Below, in pieces: positions 1 to 12,448 of a stretch of DNA of 64,000 nt; positions within the stretch are counted from its first letter, which is position 1, and each line of letters begins with the position of its first letter. The stretch is taken from contig NZ_SULL01000006.1 in NCBI RefSeq assembly GCF_009372235.1, positions 1 through 64,000 of the forward strand, read 5' to 3'. The stretch is from Dickeya oryzae (GTDB lineage Bacteria; Pseudomonadota; Gammaproteobacteria; Enterobacterales; Enterobacteriaceae). Position numbers and translations under genes: made by a program. The notes below the pieces were generated by a model, which saw only the letters and a program-made list of their open reading frames with translations, searched no databases and was not told the origin of the DNA.

Positions 1-44
1 AAAGAGAAGTGAGGCAAAAAAAGCCCAAATACCCTTTTAAAAAC

Positions 45-73
45 AATGCCAGTCACCTTAAGTGACTGGCATT
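45..73 (-). terminator. Rho-independent terminator of deaD
   Basis: A perfect 12-bp stem (45-56 with 62-73) around a 5-nt loop lies 56 bases past the deaD stop codon. Read on the minus strand it is followed by a GTTTTT tract. It marks the end of the nlpI-deaD transcript. Confidence 0.85.
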
Positions 74-128
74 AGCCCGAAGGCTGGTTTTTCACATCAA
101 TCGCTGAGGTTATCAGCAACGGACATTA

Positions 129-2006
129 TCAGGCATCGTTGAAACGACGCGGTGCGCGCTGACCATCGCGGTTACCGTTACCACGGCGCTCGCCGCCTTC
201 ACGACGTTCACCACTGAACGGACGACCACGACCACCACCGGTGCGATCGCCAAATCCACGGGCACCACGATCGCTACGCTCACCACCATCACGGCGCTCA
301 CGGCGTTCATGCGGCTGTGCATCACCCATCAGTTGCATGTTCATCGGCTTGTTCAGAATACGCGTACGGGTAAAGTGCGACAGCAGGTCTCCCGGCATAC
401 CTTTCGGCAGCTCGATAGTGGAGTGCGAAGCAAACAGTTTGATGTTACCGATGTAACGGCTGCTGATGTCGCCTTCGTTGGCAATCGCGCCCACGATATG
501 ACGCACTTCAACGCCATCATCACGGCCCACTTCGATCCGGTACAGATCCATTTCACCCACGTCACGACGCTCGCGACGAGCCGGGCGATCATCACCACGC
601 GGAGCACGATCGTTGCGCTCGCCACGACGTTCGAAACGCTCATCACGATCGCGGAATTCGCGACGCGGACGGCGCTCAACCACCGGATCCGGCGGCAGAA
701 TCAGCGGACGTTCGCCCTGCGCCATCTTCAACAGTGCGGCGGCCAGTGTTTCGATATCCAGCTCTTCCTGCGGCTGCAGTTTGCCAAGCAGCGCACGGTA
801 CATGTCCAGATCGCTGCTTTCCAGTTGCTGCTGCACTTTAGCGGCAAATTTCGCCAGACGACGCTGACCGAGCAGTTCGGCGTTCGGCAATTCCACCTCA
901 GGAATAGTCAGCTTCATGGTGCGTTCGATATTACGCAGCAGGCGACGCTCGCGGTTTTCCACGAACAACAGCGCACGACCAGCACGACCGGCACGGCCAG
1001 TACGGCCGATACGGTGTACGTAGGATTCGGAATCCATCGGGATATCGTAGTTCACCACCAGGCTGATACGATCAACATCCAGACCACGTGCAGCAACGTC
1101 AGTCGCAATCAGGATATCCAGACGACCGTCTTTCAGACGTTCCAGCGTTTGTTCACGCAGCGCCTGATTCATGTCACCGTTCAGCGCGGCGCTGTTATAA
1201 CCACTGCGCTCCAGCGCTTCGGCCACTTCCAGCGTAGCGTTTTTGGTACGCACGAAAATGATCGCAGCATCAAAATCTTCAGCTTCCAGGAAACGGATCA
1301 GCGCTTCGTTTTTACGCATGCCGTATACCGTCCAGTAGCTCTGGCTGATATCCGGACGCGTGGTCACGCTGGACTGAATACGCACTTCCTGCGGATCGTT
1401 CATAAAGCGACGAGTGATACGACGAATCGCTTCCGGCATCGTAGCGGAGAACAACGCTGTCTGATGCTCAGCCGGGATCTGCGCCATGATGTTTTCCACA
1501 TCTTCGATGAAGCCCATGCGCAGCATTTCGTCAGCTTCGTCCAGCACCAAACCACTCAGGTTTGACAGGTCCAGCGTACCGCGTTTCAGGTGATCCAGCA
1601 GACGTCCCGGCGTACCGACAACCACCTGCGGCCCCTGACGCAACGCGCGCAACTGCACGTCATAACGCTGACCACCATACAGTGCGACCACATTGACGCC
1701 CTGCATGTGTTTGGAAAATTCATTACAGGCTTCTGCAACCTGCACCGCCAGTTCACGGGTCGGTGCCAGCACCAGCAACTGCGGTGCTTTCAGATCAGCC
1801 TTGATATTGTTCAGCAGCGGCAGGGAAAATGCCGCGGTCTTGCCACTCCCGGTTTGCGCCATACCCAGTACGTCGCGCCCGTTGAGCAGATGAGGAATAC
1901 ATTCCGCCTGAATCGGGGACGGTTTTTCATACCCCATCTCAGACAGTGCATTCAGAATAGGAGCAGACAGCCCCAAGCTAGCAAAAGAGGTTTCAAACTC
2001 TGCCAT
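129..2006 (-). CDS. deaD: ATP-dependent RNA helicase DeaD (CsdA)
   Basis: DEAD-box RNA helicase that unwinds RNA during 50S ribosome assembly and mRNA decay, mostly in the cold. The 625 residues carry AQTGSGKT (50-57, Walker A), DEAD (156-159), a SAT motif and [10 protein letters not shown] in the second RecA domain. A DbpA/CsdA-type RNA-binding domain follows around 480-555, and the last 65 residues are an RGG/ERR-rich basic tail. Length and sequence match E. coli DeaD (about 629 aa). It starts at an ATG with a GAGG element about 10 bases upstream. It lies downstream of nlpI and pnp on the same strand, as in E. coli, where the gene is cold-induced. Confidence 0.98.
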   Translation of the reverse strand: MAEFETSFASLGLSAPILNALSEMGYEKPSPIQAECIPHLLNGRDVLGMAQTGSGKTAAFSLPLLNNIKADLKAPQLLVLAPTRELAVQVAEACNEFSKHMQGVNVVALYGGQRYDVQLRALRQGPQVVVGTPGRLLDHLKRGTLDLSNLSGLVLDEADEMLRMGFIEDVENIMAQIPAEHQTALFSATMPEAIRRITRRFMNDPQEVRIQSSVTTRPDISQSYWTVYGMRKNEALIRFLEAEDFDAAIIFVRTKNATLEVAEALERSGYNSAALNGDMNQALREQTLERLKDGRLDILIATDVAARGLDVDRISLVVNYDIPMDSESYVHRIGRTGRAGRAGRALLFVENRERRLLRNIERTMKLTIPEVELPNAELLGQRRLAKFAAKVQQQLESSDLDMYRALLGKLQPQEELDIETLAAALLKMAQGERPLILPPDPVVERRPRREFRDRDERFERRGERNDRAPRGDDRPARRERRDVGEMDLYRIEVGRDDGVEVRHIVGAIANEGDISSRYIGNIKLFASHSTIELPKGMPGDLLSHFTRTRILNKPMNMQLMGDAQPHERRERRDGGERSDRGARGFGDRTGGGRGRPFSGERREGGERRGNGNRDGQRAPRRFNDA

Positions 2007-2018
2007 GTAAACTTTGCC

Positions 2019-2078
2019 TCACTTCAAAATGGCGGCCAGTCTACATAACTTGTCGAGAAAATACTCAATCATTTTCAT
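2019..2078 (-). CDS. yrbN: Small leader protein YrbN-like (19 aa)
   Basis: A 19-codon reading frame starting MKMIEYFLDK and containing CRLAAI ends 12 bases upstream of the deaD start codon. E. coli has a small protein gene, yrbN, between nlpI and deaD, and the position and the LCRLAAI-like core are as I recall them for that protein. No clear ribosome-binding site is seen upstream of its ATG. Its stop lies within the deaD ribosome-binding region, so translation of the two could be coupled. The call rests on position and a short motif, so it is moderate at best. Confidence 0.45.
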   Translation of the reverse strand: MKMIEYFLDKLCRLAAILK

Positions 2079-2186
2079 TGAAAAGTGTGAACCGGCTCAA
2101 ATTGGATTAAAAAGCGAACAAAAAAGCCTCGCCCGTTAAGGCGATGAAGAAATCGTCATGATCTCTGGCTGAAAGGTGTTCGTCAG

Positions 2187-3071
2187 CTATTGCTGGTCCG
2201 ATCCTGATAGGTCGTCTTGCTCTTGGCCTAACTGCGCCAATTCCAACAATGCATAGCGGTGCTCAACAAAATTGTGAACATTGTTAGCAACCGTCAGCTT
2301 GAACAACGCCTCGGCGGTGTTCTTGTCCCCCAGACTTAGGTAGTGCTTACCTAAATAGAAGTCAGTTTCACTGAGATGCTCGGCGAGCGAAGTGTTATCC
2401 TTAGCTTCTTCCTGTACACGCTGCATCAGCGCTTTTTCGCTGATGTTGCCCAGGTAGAATTCGACAATCGTCCATCCCCACACACCTTTCTTTGCACCCT
2501 CATAGCGTTCTTTCAACGCCAGTTTGGCTTTCTCGGGATTGATTTCTCTCTCCACCAGATAAAGCCACAGGGAACGGAAAGGATCATTAGGATCGTCGCG
2601 ATAAAACGCTAGCAGATCATCCTGCGCCAACTGGTAGCGACCGCCGTAGTACAAAGCGATGCCCCGATTCAAACGCGCATAATTGTAAGTTGGATCAAGC
2701 TCTAATACAGAATCAAACGCTTCATAGGCAGCATCAAAATTGCCTGCCTGCGTCAAGTAAATGCCGAGATAGTTAAACACTTCCGGCATATCGGGACGGA
2801 TAGAAAGCGCTTGTGAAAAATCATTTCGCGCCAACGCCCGTAACCCGAGGCTATCATACAGCACTCCGCGCTCATATAACAGCTGTGCTCGCTCATCGGG
2901 AGTAATTGCCCGGCTCGCCAGGATTTGCTCCATGCGCGCCAGGATGACTTCCTGCTGCAACGTAGGCTGCAACGGAACCGCCAGCACTGCATCTTTGCGC
3001 CAATCCGTGTTGCTGCATCCTGCCAGCATAATTGCTGTCGCAACATAACACCAGCGCAAGAAAGGCTTCAT
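2187..3071 (-). CDS. nlpI: Lipoprotein NlpI
   Basis: Outer-membrane lipoprotein with tetratricopeptide repeats that scaffolds peptidoglycan hydrolases and works with the Prc protease to degrade MepS. The N-terminus is a lipoprotein signal with lipobox LAGC (Cys19). TPR helices run from about residue 60 to 200; patterns such as [11 protein letters not shown] and [23 protein letters not shown] are visible. The 294-aa length is that of E. coli NlpI. It lies between pnp and deaD on the same strand, the usual order. Confidence 0.97.
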   Translation of the reverse strand: MKPFLRWCYVATAIMLAGCSNTDWRKDAVLAVPLQPTLQQEVILARMEQILASRAITPDERAQLLYERGVLYDSLGLRALARNDFSQALSIRPDMPEVFNYLGIYLTQAGNFDAAYEAFDSVLELDPTYNYARLNRGIALYYGGRYQLAQDDLLAFYRDDPNDPFRSLWLYLVEREINPEKAKLALKERYEGAKKGVWGWTIVEFYLGNISEKALMQRVQEEAKDNTSLAEHLSETDFYLGKHYLSLGDKNTAEALFKLTVANNVHNFVEHRYALLELAQLGQEQDDLSGSDQQ

Positions 3072-3154
3072 TTCCCACTCCCGAAGACAAACATTGGATG
3101 AACATCCTGTCCCCGACTGCTCAGCATAAGGATATCCGTTCCTTATAATACACG

Positions 3155-3180
3155 CAGCTCCTTCACACTGTAAGGAGCTG
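3155..3180 (-). other. Hairpin in the pnp-nlpI spacer
   Basis: CAGCTCCTT (3155-3163) pairs with AAGGAGCTG (3172-3180). No U-tract follows on the minus strand, so this is more likely an RNA-processing or stabilising hairpin, or a leaky terminator, than a strong terminator. Confidence 0.4.
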
Positions 3181-3198
3181 CCAATTGATTATCCGCTA

Positions 3199-5319
3199 TT
3201 ATTCTGCCTCAGAAACCGGTGTGGTTTCCTGAGGTTGAGCAGTTGCTTCTTTTATGCTCAAACGGATACGACCCTGACGGTCCACTTCCAGCACCTTAAC
3301 CGGTACTTCCTGGCCCATCTGCAGATAGTCGGTCACTTTCTCAACACGCTTGTCGGCGATCTGAGAAATATGAACCAGACCCTCTTTACCGCCACCGATG
3401 GCAACAAACGCGCCAAAGTCAACGATACGAGTCACTTTGCCCTGATAGATGCGGCCCACTTCGATTTCAGCCGTGATCTCTTCGATACGACGAATCGCGT
3501 GTTTCGCTTTTTCGCCGTCGGTCGAGGCGATCTTCACCGTACCGTCATCTTCGATCTCGATAGTCGTACCGGTTTCTTCAGTCAGCGCACGGATAACAGA
3601 ACCGCCTTTACCGATCACATCTTTGATCTTGTCAGTGCTGATCTTGATAGTGTGGATACGCGGTGCGAATTCGGAGATATCGCCACGCGGCGTGCTGATA
3701 GCCTGTTCCATCACACCCAGAATGTGCAAACGCGCACCCTTGGCCTGATTCAGCGCCACCTGCATGATTTCGCGGGTGATCCCTTCGATTTTGATGTCCA
3801 TCTGCAACGCGGTCACGCCTTCACGGCTACCGGCTACTTTGAAGTCCATATCGCCCAGGTGGTCTTCGTCACCCAGAATATCAGACAGGACAACGTAGTT
3901 GTCGCCTTCCTTCACCAGACCCATCGCGATACCGGCAACAGCCGCTTTGATCGGCACGCCTGCATCCATCAGCGCCAGCGAAGCACCACAGACGGAAGCC
4001 ATGGAAGAAGAACCGTTGGATTCGGTAATTTCAGACACAACACGTACGGTGTACGGGAAGGCTTCCGGTTTCGGCATAACAGCCAGCACACCACGTTTAG
4101 CCAGACGACCGTGACCGATTTCGCGGCGCTTCGGCGACCCAACCATACCGGTTTCACCTACAGAGTACGGAGGGAAGTTGTAGTGCAGCAGGAAGCGATC
4201 AGTACGCTCACCAGTCAGTTCATCAATGGTCTGTGCATCACGCTCAGTACCCAGCGTCGCGGTAACCAACGCCTGAGTTTCACCACGGGTGAACAGCGCA
4301 GAACCGTGAGTACGCGGCAGCACGCCAGTACGAACATCCAGACCACGGATCATGTCTTTTTCGCGACCGTCGATACGCGGTTCGCCACGCAGCACACGGC
4401 TACGTACCACGTTTTTCTCGATGCTGCCGAGGATGTCACGCAGTTCGTTTTCGTCCAGCGTTTCATCTTCTGCCAGCAGGGCTGCAACCACGTCAGCTTT
4501 GATGGTATCGACCTGCGCGTAGCGTTCCTGTTTTTCAGTGATGCGATAAGCGTCACCCAGACGCGCTTCAGACAACGCCTGCACACGGTTGTGCAGTTCG
4601 ACGTTCACTTCCGGCGCCTGCCAGTTCCACTTCGGTTTACCCGCTTCTGCCGTCAGTGACTTGATGTTCTCGATAACAACCTGTTGCTGATCATGACCGA
4701 ATACCACTGCACCCAGCATCTGATCTTCGCTCAGCAGGTCTGCTTCGGATTCCACCATCAGTACCGCGCCTTCAGTACCAGCGACGACCAGATCCAAACG
4801 GCTGGTTTTCAGCTCTTCGGTCGTCGGGTTCAGCACGTACTGATCGTTGATGTAACCAACGCGAGCGGCACCAATCGGGCCATTGAACGGGATACCCGAC
4901 AGACTCAGCGCCGCAGAAGCACCGATCATGGCAACGATATCCGGGTTAACCTGCGGATTCACGGAAACCACAGTGGCGATAACCTGGACTTCGTTAACGA
5001 AACCATCTGGGAACAGCGGGCGAATCGGACGGTCAATCAAACGGGAAATCAGCGTTTCGCCTTCGCTCGGACGGCCTTCACGGCGGAAGAAACCACCGGG
5101 GATACGACCAGCAGCGTAGGTACGCTCTTGATAGTTAACAGTCAGCGGGAAGAAATCCTGGCCCGGTTTAGCGTGTTTGGCACCCACAACAGTTACAAAT
5201 ACTGCGGTGTCATCCATGCTAACCATAACAGCGGCAGTGGCCTGACGAGCCATCATGCCGGTTTCCAGTGTTACGGTATGTTGACCGTACTGGAATTTAC
5301 GAACGATCGGATTTAGCAA
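3199..5319 (-). CDS. pnp: Polyribonucleotide nucleotidyltransferase (PNPase)
   Basis: Trimeric 3'-5' phosphorolytic exoribonuclease of the RNA degradosome. The 706 residues contain two RNase PH-like domains. The second holds the acidic active-site stretch [18 protein letters not shown] domain ([11 protein letters not shown], about 560-600) and an S1 domain (about 620-690) follow. Length is close to E. coli PNPase (711 aa). It lies downstream of rpsO, and the long rpsO-pnp spacer (5320-5620) is where E. coli carries the pnp promoter and the RNase III-cut leader used for autoregulation. Confidence 0.98.
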   Translation of the reverse strand: MLNPIVRKFQYGQHTVTLETGMMARQATAAVMVSMDDTAVFVTVVGAKHAKPGQDFFPLTVNYQERTYAAGRIPGGFFRREGRPSEGETLISRLIDRPIRPLFPDGFVNEVQVIATVVSVNPQVNPDIVAMIGASAALSLSGIPFNGPIGAARVGYINDQYVLNPTTEELKTSRLDLVVAGTEGAVLMVESEADLLSEDQMLGAVVFGHDQQQVVIENIKSLTAEAGKPKWNWQAPEVNVELHNRVQALSEARLGDAYRITEKQERYAQVDTIKADVVAALLAEDETLDENELRDILGSIEKNVVRSRVLRGEPRIDGREKDMIRGLDVRTGVLPRTHGSALFTRGETQALVTATLGTERDAQTIDELTGERTDRFLLHYNFPPYSVGETGMVGSPKRREIGHGRLAKRGVLAVMPKPEAFPYTVRVVSEITESNGSSSMASVCGASLALMDAGVPIKAAVAGIAMGLVKEGDNYVVLSDILGDEDHLGDMDFKVAGSREGVTALQMDIKIEGITREIMQVALNQAKGARLHILGVMEQAISTPRGDISEFAPRIHTIKISTDKIKDVIGKGGSVIRALTEETGTTIEIEDDGTVKIASTDGEKAKHAIRRIEEITAEIEVGRIYQGKVTRIVDFGAFVAIGGGKEGLVHISQIADKRVEKVTDYLQMGQEVPVKVLEVDRQGRIRLSIKEATAQPQETTPVSEAE

Positions 5320-5620
5320 AATACTATCCTTTACCAGAGGCGCGCACCATATCCCTGATATGGCGCACCAGTTAAATACCCGATCCGCTCATTACATCCT
5401 CGCGACTAATGACAGACTTTATTCTGATAACGCTATTTTCGATGCAGCTATTTCCCATGCACCTCTATATAGCAACAGTAATAAATAAAGCCTCTCATTA
5501 GCCGCGCGAATCGCTGTAATTACGGATCCTATTCACAACAGCAATACATTACTCTGTTTTGCTGGTACTTCCTAGAAGAAAGGGGCCCAAAGAGGCCCCT
5601 TTCTCCTGAAACTCGTCGAA
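5320..5620. other. rpsO-pnp intergenic leader
   Basis: About 300 bases without a gene. It contains the rpsO terminator hairpin at its rpsO side. The rest should form the pnp 5' leader, which in E. coli is a long RNase III-processed stem-loop. No coding potential was seen. Confidence 0.6.
5577..5604 (-). terminator. rpsO terminator (leaky)
   Basis: An 11-bp GC-rich stem (5577-5587 with 5594-5604) lies just downstream of the rpsO stop. The U-tract on the minus strand is short and broken (TTTCTTCT). That fits the E. coli rpsO t1 terminator, which lets part of the transcripts read into pnp. Confidence 0.75.
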
Positions 5621-5893
<273 letters not shown>

Positions 5894-5997
5894 TTACTCC
5901 AAAATAATATAGATAGAACGGGCGCCGATCTCTAATTCAGCAGCCCAAGATTTAAGCCGCGCTATTTTACTCTTAGCGCTATATAATCGCAAGGCGC

Positions 5998-6954
5998 TCA
6001 GACACCCGTCGGCTCAGGGTTTTCTACTACCAGACGGCGCGGTGCCACCCGTCCTTCGTCATCGATTTCACCCATACCGATGAATCGGTGTTCGTCACCC
6101 TCAGTGATACGCACCATACCATCGGTCGGTACAGCGGTAGCACGCACGGCCTGGCCGAGTTTAAGGTAACCCGCCACCACCGGTGACAGATTCACCTCTG
6201 GAAACGCCTGCACAGCGGTATCCATTGGTAACAGCAGTACATCCAGCAAGTCACCAATTGGTTGTTCTTGTGCTTCTGCCTGTTCACGCAGCGTCTGTAA
6301 CTGCTCCAGCGTGACCATACGCTCGGTAGGATACGTCGCCACCTGCAAACGGCGCAGATACATCACATGAGCGCCACACCCCAGCTTCTCACCCAGATCA
6401 TCAATGATGGTACGGATGTACGTTCCCTTGGAGCAGTGGATTTCCAGCTCCAGTTCGTCGGCTTCCCAGCGGATAAACTGCAACTCATAGACGGTGATGT
6501 CACGCGCTTCCCGCGGCACAACCAGCCCTTGACGGGCGTACTCGTAGAGCGGGCGGCCCTGGTATTTCAGAGCAGAATACATCGACGGTACCTGCTGGGT
6601 ATCGCCGCGAAAGCTGTCCAGCGCCAGCATTAACGCGTCATGCGTAAATGTGACGGGACGTTCCTGGATAACATTACCGTCGGCATCAGACGTATCGGTC
6701 CGTTGCCCCAGACGGGCTATCACCCGGTAACGCTTATCGGCATCCAGCAGGTATTGGGAAAACTTGGTCGCTTCACCCAGACATATCGGCAGCATACCGG
6801 TCGCCAATGGATCCAGTGCGCCCGTATGCCCGGCTTTGTTGGCATTGAAGAGGCGCTTTACCTTCTGCAGGACATCGTTAGATGACGCCCCTTGTGGTTT
6901 ATCCAGCAGTAGAACGCCGTGGATATCACGACCACGACGGCGAGGACGCGACAT
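5998..6954 (-). CDS. truB: tRNA pseudouridine(55) synthase TruB
   Basis: Isomerises U55 in the T-loop of elongator tRNAs. The 318-aa protein has the TruB motif [11 protein letters not shown] with catalytic Asp48 and ends in a PUA-type RNA-binding domain. Its ATG overlaps the rbfA stop (TAATG), so translation is probably coupled. Confidence 0.97.
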   Translation of the reverse strand: MSRPRRRGRDIHGVLLLDKPQGASSNDVLQKVKRLFNANKAGHTGALDPLATGMLPICLGEATKFSQYLLDADKRYRVIARLGQRTDTSDADGNVIQERPVTFTHDALMLALDSFRGDTQQVPSMYSALKYQGRPLYEYARQGLVVPREARDITVYELQFIRWEADELELEIHCSKGTYIRTIIDDLGEKLGCGAHVMYLRRLQVATYPTERMVTLEQLQTLREQAEAQEQPIGDLLDVLLLPMDTAVQAFPEVNLSPVVAGYLKLGQAVRATAVPTDGMVRITEGDEHRFIGMGEIDDEGRVAPRRLVVENPEPTGV

Positions 6955-7355
6955 TACGCCTCCTGCTCATCATCTGTGTCAGATGTACGACGCTCGGCAT
7001 CGCGTTTAACCACGCGGGTCACCAGATTGGACATCCGCATCCCTTCGACCAGAGAGTTGTCATAGGAGAAGGTCAGTTCAGGTACGACGCGCAGACGCAT
7101 CGCCTTACCCAGCAGCATACGGATAAAACCGGATGCATCCTGTAATGCCTTCACCCCGGCTTTAACCTGCTCCGGCTCGTTGTCATTCAAAAAGGTCACA
7201 AATACTTTGGCGTAAGCCAGATCGCGTGACACTTCTACGCCGGATACTGTCGCCATACCGACACGCGGATCTTTCACTTCACGCTGAATAATAATGGCGA
7301 TTTCTTTTTGCATTTCCTGCGCCACACGCTGCGTGCGGCTGAATTCTTTTGCCAT
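6954..7355 (-). CDS. rbfA: 30S ribosome-binding factor RbfA
   Basis: Cold-shock 30S maturation factor of 133 aa with a type II KH fold. The N-terminus begins [19 protein letters not shown] and the C-terminal tail is acidic, both typical of the family. It lies between infB and truB, with its stop overlapping the truB start by one base. Confidence 0.97.
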   Translation of the reverse strand: MAKEFSRTQRVAQEMQKEIAIIIQREVKDPRVGMATVSGVEVSRDLAYAKVFVTFLNDNEPEQVKAGVKALQDASGFIRMLLGKAMRLRVVPELTFSYDNSLVEGMRMSNLVTRVVKRDAERRTSDTDDEQEA

Positions 7356-7429
7356 GATGAATCCTCAAAGAAAAATTGGGGGGCACTCGGCCCCCCAGCA
7401 TGAAAACATCAGGTACGTTGTTGCACGTA

Positions 7430-10147
7430 TCACTCGATGGTGCGTTTGATCTCAATAGTTTCAAACACTTCGATCATGTCACCGGTGCGAACATCGTTGT
7501 AGTTCTTCACGCCGATACCACATTCCATACCATTACGGACTTCGTTGACGTCATCCTTGAAGCGACGCAGGGATTCCAGCTCACCTTCAAAGATAACCAC
7601 GTTGTCACGCAGCACGCGAATCGGGTTGTGACGTTTCACCACCCCTTCGGTCACCATACAGCCAGCAATCGCGCCGAACTTCGGTGACTTGAACACATCG
7701 CGCACTTCCGCCAGACCGATAATTTCCTGCTTGTATTCCGGTGCCAGCATACCGCTCATTGCCTGTTTCACTTCGTCGATCAGGTCATAGATAACGGAGT
7801 AGTAACGCAGATCCAGGCTTTCTGCTTCAACGATACGACGAGCAGAGGCATCCGCACGGACGTTAAAGCCAAGGATAATCGCGTTGGAGGCAGCAGCCAG
7901 TGTGGCATCGGTTTCGGTGATCCCACCCACGCCGGAACCCACAATCTTGACTTTGACTTCGTCGGTAGACAGCTTCTGCAACGAATCGGAAATGGCTTCC
8001 ACAGAGCCCTGAACGTCGGCTTTCATTACGATGTTCAGTTCGGATACTTCGCCTTCGGTCATGTTGGCGAACATATTTTCCAGCTTGGACTTCTGCTGAC
8101 GCGCCAGTTTCACTTCGCGGAACTTACCCTGACGATAAAGCGCAACTTCACGTGCTTTCTTCTCGTCACGGACAACCGTCGCTTCGTCACCCGCAGCCGG
8201 TACACCGGACAGACCCAGAATCTCTACCGGAATAGACGGACCTGCTTCGGTAATTTCGCGGCCCAGTTCGTCACGCATGGCACGAACACGACCGTATTCA
8301 AAGCCACACAGTACGATGTCGCCCTTGTTCAACGTCCCTTCGCGCACCAACACGGTAGCTACCGGGCCACGGCCTTTGTCCAGGAAGGATTCGATGACCA
8401 CACCACTGGCCATACCGCTGTGAATGGCTTTCAGTTCCAGTACTTCAGCCTGCAGCAGGATAGCTTCCAGCAGTTCGTCGATGCCTTCGCCACTCTTGGC
8501 AGAAACATGTACAAACTGGGATTCACCACCCCACTCTTCCGGCATAATACCGTACTGGGAGAGTTCGTTTTTAACGCGATCCGGATCAGCTTCCGGTTTA
8601 TCGATTTTGTTAACAGCCACAACCACCGGCACTTTAGCCGCTTTGGCATGCTGAATAGCTTCAATCGTCTGCGGCATCACACCGTCATCAGCAGCCACTA
8701 CCAGCACCACGATATCGGTCGCCTGAGCACCACGAGCACGCATAGCGGTAAACGCCGCATGCCCCGGGGTATCCAGGAAGGTAATCATGCCGTTATCCGT
8801 TTCAACGTGGTAAGCACCGATATGCTGGGTAATACCACCCGCCTCGCCTGCCGCCACTTTGGTTGAACGAATGTAGTCCAGCAATGACGTCTTACCATGG
8901 TCAACGTGACCCATGATGGTGACCACCGGCGCACGTGATTCTGATTCGGAGGACAGACCGGTATCACGGTCGCTCATTACCGCTTCTTCCAGCTCGTTTT
9001 CACGGCGCAGGATCACTTTGTGACCCATTTCTTCCGCGACCAGCTGAGCAGTTTCCTGATCGATAACCTGGTTGATGGTTGCCATCGCTCCCAGTTTCAT
9101 CATCGTTTTGATGACCTGAGAACCTTTGACCGCCATTTTGTTGGCCAGCTCGGCAACGGTAATGGTTTCGCCAATCACAACATCACGGTTGACCGCCTGC
9201 ACAGGCTTATTAAAGCCTTGTTGCAGCGTACTCGGCTTACGTTTGCCTTTGCCGCCGCGAGTCACCGCACGGGCTTCTTCACGGTCAGCTTTCGACTCAG
9301 ACAGGCGATTGCCTTTCTTCTGTTTGGTTACTTTGCCACCGCGACCGCGACCGCGGCCACCTTCGACCTGACGATCGTTCTCATCTTCCGCTTCACGCGC
9401 ATGATGGGAGGTGGTTACGTGATAATCGGCGTCTTCGGTAACTTCGCTGCCTTCTTTTTCCCAGCGTCCGGCATTTTCTTCTGCCATACGGCGAGCTTCT
9501 TCAGCGATACGACGAGCTTCTTCCTCGACCTTACGACGAGCCGCTTCTTCCGCCTTACGCTTGAGTTCAGCCGCTTCCGCTTCGCGACGCGCTTTCTCAG
9601 CCTGAGCTGGTTTAGTCATACTATCGTTTTGTTGATTGCTCACTTTCTCTTTTTCCGCTACGTCACGCTTAGCTTTTTCGGCGGCCTCACGTTTGGCTTG
9701 CTCTTCAGCAACGGCGCGTTTTGCCTTCTCTTCTTCCTCACGTTTGGCTTTTTCTTCAGCTTCACGTTTGGCTTGTTCCTCAGCAGCGCGCTGTGCCTGT
9801 TCTTCCGCTTCACGCCGTGCCTGCTCTTCCTCAGCCGCAGCTTGCTGCTCTTCGTGAGGATCGCGTTTTACATAGGTGCGTTTCTTGCGGACTTCGATCT
9901 GCACCGATTTGCTCTTACCACCGGTGCTGGGAATATTTAACGTGCTACGTGTCTTACGCTGCAAGGTCAATTTCCCTGGCGCAGCACCGCGATCACGGTT
10001 CAGGTGCGCCAATAGTGTTTCTTTTTCGTTCTGAGTCACAGAGTCCGACGCAGATTTGGTGATCCCCGCATCAGCAAACTGCTGTATCAGGCGGTCAACC
10101 GGCGTTTGGATCTCTGCGGCCAGTGATTTCAGGGTTACATCTGTCAT
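7430..10147 (-). CDS. infB: Translation initiation factor IF-2
   Basis: GTPase that places fMet-tRNA on the 30S subunit. The 905 residues have a short N-terminal folded domain (1-50), a very long charged coiled-coil linker rich in KREAEE repeats (about 95-230), a second IF2-N domain (about 320-370), then the G domain with GHVDHGKTS (about 412), DTPGH and NKID. Domains II-IV complete the C-terminus. A GTG at 9641-9643 (VSNQQ) is in the same place as the E. coli internal start, giving a shorter IF2-2 of about 737 aa. Confidence 0.98.
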   Translation of the reverse strand: MTDVTLKSLAAEIQTPVDRLIQQFADAGITKSASDSVTQNEKETLLAHLNRDRGAAPGKLTLQRKTRSTLNIPSTGGKSKSVQIEVRKKRTYVKRDPHEEQQAAAEEEQARREAEEQAQRAAEEQAKREAEEKAKREEEEKAKRAVAEEQAKREAAEKAKRDVAEKEKVSNQQNDSMTKPAQAEKARREAEAAELKRKAEEAARRKVEEEARRIAEEARRMAEENAGRWEKEGSEVTEDADYHVTTSHHAREAEDENDRQVEGGRGRGRGGKVTKQKKGNRLSESKADREEARAVTRGGKGKRKPSTLQQGFNKPVQAVNRDVVIGETITVAELANKMAVKGSQVIKTMMKLGAMATINQVIDQETAQLVAEEMGHKVILRRENELEEAVMSDRDTGLSSESESRAPVVTIMGHVDHGKTSLLDYIRSTKVAAGEAGGITQHIGAYHVETDNGMITFLDTPGHAAFTAMRARGAQATDIVVLVVAADDGVMPQTIEAIQHAKAAKVPVVVAVNKIDKPEADPDRVKNELSQYGIMPEEWGGESQFVHVSAKSGEGIDELLEAILLQAEVLELKAIHSGMASGVVIESFLDKGRGPVATVLVREGTLNKGDIVLCGFEYGRVRAMRDELGREITEAGPSIPVEILGLSGVPAAGDEATVVRDEKKAREVALYRQGKFREVKLARQQKSKLENMFANMTEGEVSELNIVMKADVQGSVEAISDSLQKLSTDEVKVKIVGSGVGGITETDATLAAASNAIILGFNVRADASARRIVEAESLDLRYYSVIYDLIDEVKQAMSGMLAPEYKQEIIGLAEVRDVFKSPKFGAIAGCMVTEGVVKRHNPIRVLRDNVVIFEGELESLRRFKDDVNEVRNGMECGIGVKNYNDVRTGDMIEVFETIEIKRTIE

Positions 10148-10172
10148 GCTGTTCCTTTCCTGCTACAGTTCG

Positions 10173-11663
10173 TTATTCGTTACTGCCACCAAACCAACAG
10201 ATATTACGTGCGGCCATAATCAGCTCACCGGCTTGTTCTTCATTAAGCCCTTCGATATCTGCCAGGTCATCGACGCCCTGCTCAGCAAGATCTTCCAGCG
10301 TGCAAACACCGTGAGCTGCTAGTTTAAACGCCAGCTCACGTGACAGACCAGATAAATTGAGCAAATCTTCTGCCGGCTGACCGTTGCCACGGTTCTCTTC
10401 ATTCGCCAGAGCCAGTGTGGTCAGCGCCGCTTTCGCACGCTCACGCAATGCCTCGATGGTTTCTTCATCCAAACCATCGATTTCCTGCAACTCATGGATG
10501 GGGACATAAGCCAGCTCTTCTAGTGAAGAAAAGCCTTCTTCAACCAGCGCAGTAGCGAACTCTTCGTCGATATCCAGATGTTTGGTGAAAATATCGATAG
10601 CAGCATGGGCTTCGGCCTGATGTTTAGCCTGCAAGTCCTCAATGGTCATCACGTTCAGCTCCCAGCCACTCAGTTGGGAAGCCAGACGCACGTTCTGACC
10701 GTTACGGCCGATGGCCTGAGCCAGGTTACCCGCCTCAACCGCGATATCCATGGTGTGTTTATCTTCATCAACCACGATGGATGCCACATCAGCCGGTGCC
10801 ATAGCATTAATCACGAACTGTGCCGGATTGTCATCCCACAGGACGATGTCGATACGCTCGCCGCCCAGTTCGCTGGATACTGCCTGAACGCGTGCACCAC
10901 GCATCCCCACGCACGCACCGACCGGGTCGATACGCTTGTCATTGGTTTTAACCGCGATTTTAGCGCGGGAACCTGGGTCGCGGGCAGCGGCTTTGATTTC
11001 AATGACTTCTTCACCGATTTCCGGCACTTCGATGCGAAACAGTTCAATCAGCATTTCAGGGCGGGAACGGCTCACAAACAACTGCGCGCCACGCGCTTCC
11101 GGACGAACGGCGTACAATACACCGCGAATACGGTCGCCTGGGCGGAAATTTTCACGCGGCAGCATATCTTCACGACCGATCACCGCTTCGGCATTACTAC
11201 CCAAATCCAGCGTGATGTTATCGCGGTTCACTTTCTTCACTACACCGGTAACAATTTCGCCTTCCTGCTCGCGGAACTGATCAACCACCATCGCACGCTC
11301 AGCTTCACGCACTTTCTGTACGATAACTTGCTTAGCGGTCTGCGTGGTGATGCGGTCGAAAGTTACGGATTCGATCTGATCTTCGATGTAACCACCCAGA
11401 TCAATACTCGGCTCTTCGAACTGCGCCGCTTCCAGCGTGATTTCACGTGTTGGCTGGGTTACTTCGTTGACAACCTGCCAGCGGCGGAAAGTATCGAAAT
11501 CGCCGGTTTTACGGTCGATGCAAACACGAACATCAATTTCCTGCTCGTATTTTTTCTTGGTCGCTGTCGCCAGTGCAGTCTCCAGCGCTTCAAAAATCTT
11601 TTCGCGCGGCACGGCTTTTTCATTGGAAACCGCTTCAACAACAGCCAGAATCTCTTTATTCAT
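10173..11663 (-). CDS. nusA: Transcription termination/antitermination protein NusA
   Basis: RNA polymerase-binding elongation factor acting in pausing, termination and antitermination. The 496 residues have an N-terminal RNAP-binding domain, S1 (about 135-200), two KH domains ([12 protein letters not shown] and [13 protein letters not shown]) and two C-terminal acidic repeats. The start chosen is the ATG giving [12 protein letters not shown], as in E. coli; the frame extends six codons further upstream. It sits 21 bases after rimP and 25 before infB. Confidence 0.98.
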   Translation of the reverse strand: MNKEILAVVEAVSNEKAVPREKIFEALETALATATKKKYEQEIDVRVCIDRKTGDFDTFRRWQVVNEVTQPTREITLEAAQFEEPSIDLGGYIEDQIESVTFDRITTQTAKQVIVQKVREAERAMVVDQFREQEGEIVTGVVKKVNRDNITLDLGSNAEAVIGREDMLPRENFRPGDRIRGVLYAVRPEARGAQLFVSRSRPEMLIELFRIEVPEIGEEVIEIKAAARDPGSRAKIAVKTNDKRIDPVGACVGMRGARVQAVSSELGGERIDIVLWDDNPAQFVINAMAPADVASIVVDEDKHTMDIAVEAGNLAQAIGRNGQNVRLASQLSGWELNVMTIEDLQAKHQAEAHAAIDIFTKHLDIDEEFATALVEEGFSSLEELAYVPIHELQEIDGLDEETIEALRERAKAALTTLALANEENRGNGQPAEDLLNLSGLSRELAFKLAAHGVCTLEDLAEQGVDDLADIEGLNEEQAGELIMAARNICWFGGSNE

Positions 11664-11684
11664 CCTAGTTGCCTCATCCAAACT

Positions 11685-12137
11685 TTAAAAGTGGGGTACC
11701 AGGTTCGCCTTCTGGATATTGCTCAGCGCGAACACTTCATCTTTGCCTTCCACTGTTACGGTAATCATCTCACCTTCGACGGATTTGATAATACCTTGCC
11801 ACTTGCGGCGATTCTGAACCGCCATGCGCAGTACCAGACTCACTTCTTCACCCACAAAATGCGCGTAATGTGCAGCAGTAAAAAGCGGCCGGTCCAGGCC
11901 CGGTGACGACACTTCCAGGTTATAGGCAACGGATATGGGATCCTCAACATCCAATACCGCACTGACCTGGTGGCTAACATCAGCACAATCATCAACAGTG
12001 ATACCATCTTCACTATCAATATAGATACGCAGTGTCGACTGGCGTCCCCGGATGAACTCAATACCCACCAGCTCATAGCCAAGGGCTTCAACAGGTGCCG
12101 AAATCATCTCTGTTAACTTTTGTTCTAATGTGGACAA
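11685..12137 (-). CDS. rimP: Ribosome maturation factor RimP
   Basis: 30S assembly factor needed for early pseudoknot formation. The TTG start chosen here ([10 protein letters not shown]) gives 150 aa, as annotated in E. coli. GTG at 12143 and TTG at 12149 in the same frame are alternatives, and a G-rich run overlaps them. The body matches E. coli RimP closely ([14 protein letters not shown] and the C-terminal KANLVPHF). It is the first protein gene after metY in this operon. Confidence 0.93.
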   Translation of the reverse strand: MSTLEQKLTEMISAPVEALGYELVGIEFIRGRQSTLRIYIDSEDGITVDDCADVSHQVSAVLDVEDPISVAYNLEVSSPGLDRPLFTAAHYAHFVGEEVSLVLRMAVQNRRKWQGIIKSVEGEMITVTVEGKDEVFALSNIQKANLVPHF

Positions 12138-12154
12138 GCCCACCCCCAAGACAT

Positions 12155-12175
12155 AAAAAAAGGGCTTAATAGCCC
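12155..12175 (-). terminator. Terminator/attenuator upstream of rimP
   Basis: A short stem GGGCT/AGCCC (12162-12166 with 12171-12175) is followed on the minus strand by seven Ts. It lies between the metY terminator and rimP and looks like a second, weaker terminator in the metY-rimP leader. Confidence 0.55.
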
Positions 12176-12201
12176 AGTAATTCTGCTGTCAGATAACAAA
12201 A

Positions 12202-12221
12202 AACCCCGATATATCGGGGCT
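12202..12221 (-). terminator. Terminator after tRNA-fMet (metY)
   Basis: A perfect palindrome of CCCCGAT and ATCGGGG (12204-12219) extended by AA/TT is followed on the minus strand by TTTTTT. It lies downstream of metY and upstream of rimP. Read-through past it would feed the nusA-infB operon. Confidence 0.85.
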
Positions 12222-12355
12222 TTATGCAACTGGACCCTATTTACCGCAAACTGCTGCGGTATAACTACCATCAAGTATTCTTTCAAAATTCACCGTAAAC
12301 AGTACGCTTGATGCAAAACAGTTTATTTGAAAAAAAACTTTTCTGGGAAGTTAAG

Positions 12356-12432
<77 letters not shown>

Positions 12433-12448
12433 TCCGAAAACGTGGCAA

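Noticed and set aside
309-1565. 418-codon plus-strand open frame opposite deaD
   Set aside because: It is fully antisense to deaD, has low-complexity Thr/His/Arg/Phe-rich composition typical of a shadow frame, and matches no family.
9020-9940. 306-codon plus-strand open frame opposite infB
   Set aside because: A Phe-rich frame produced by the complement of the Lys/Glu/Arg-rich IF2 linker; not a membrane protein gene.
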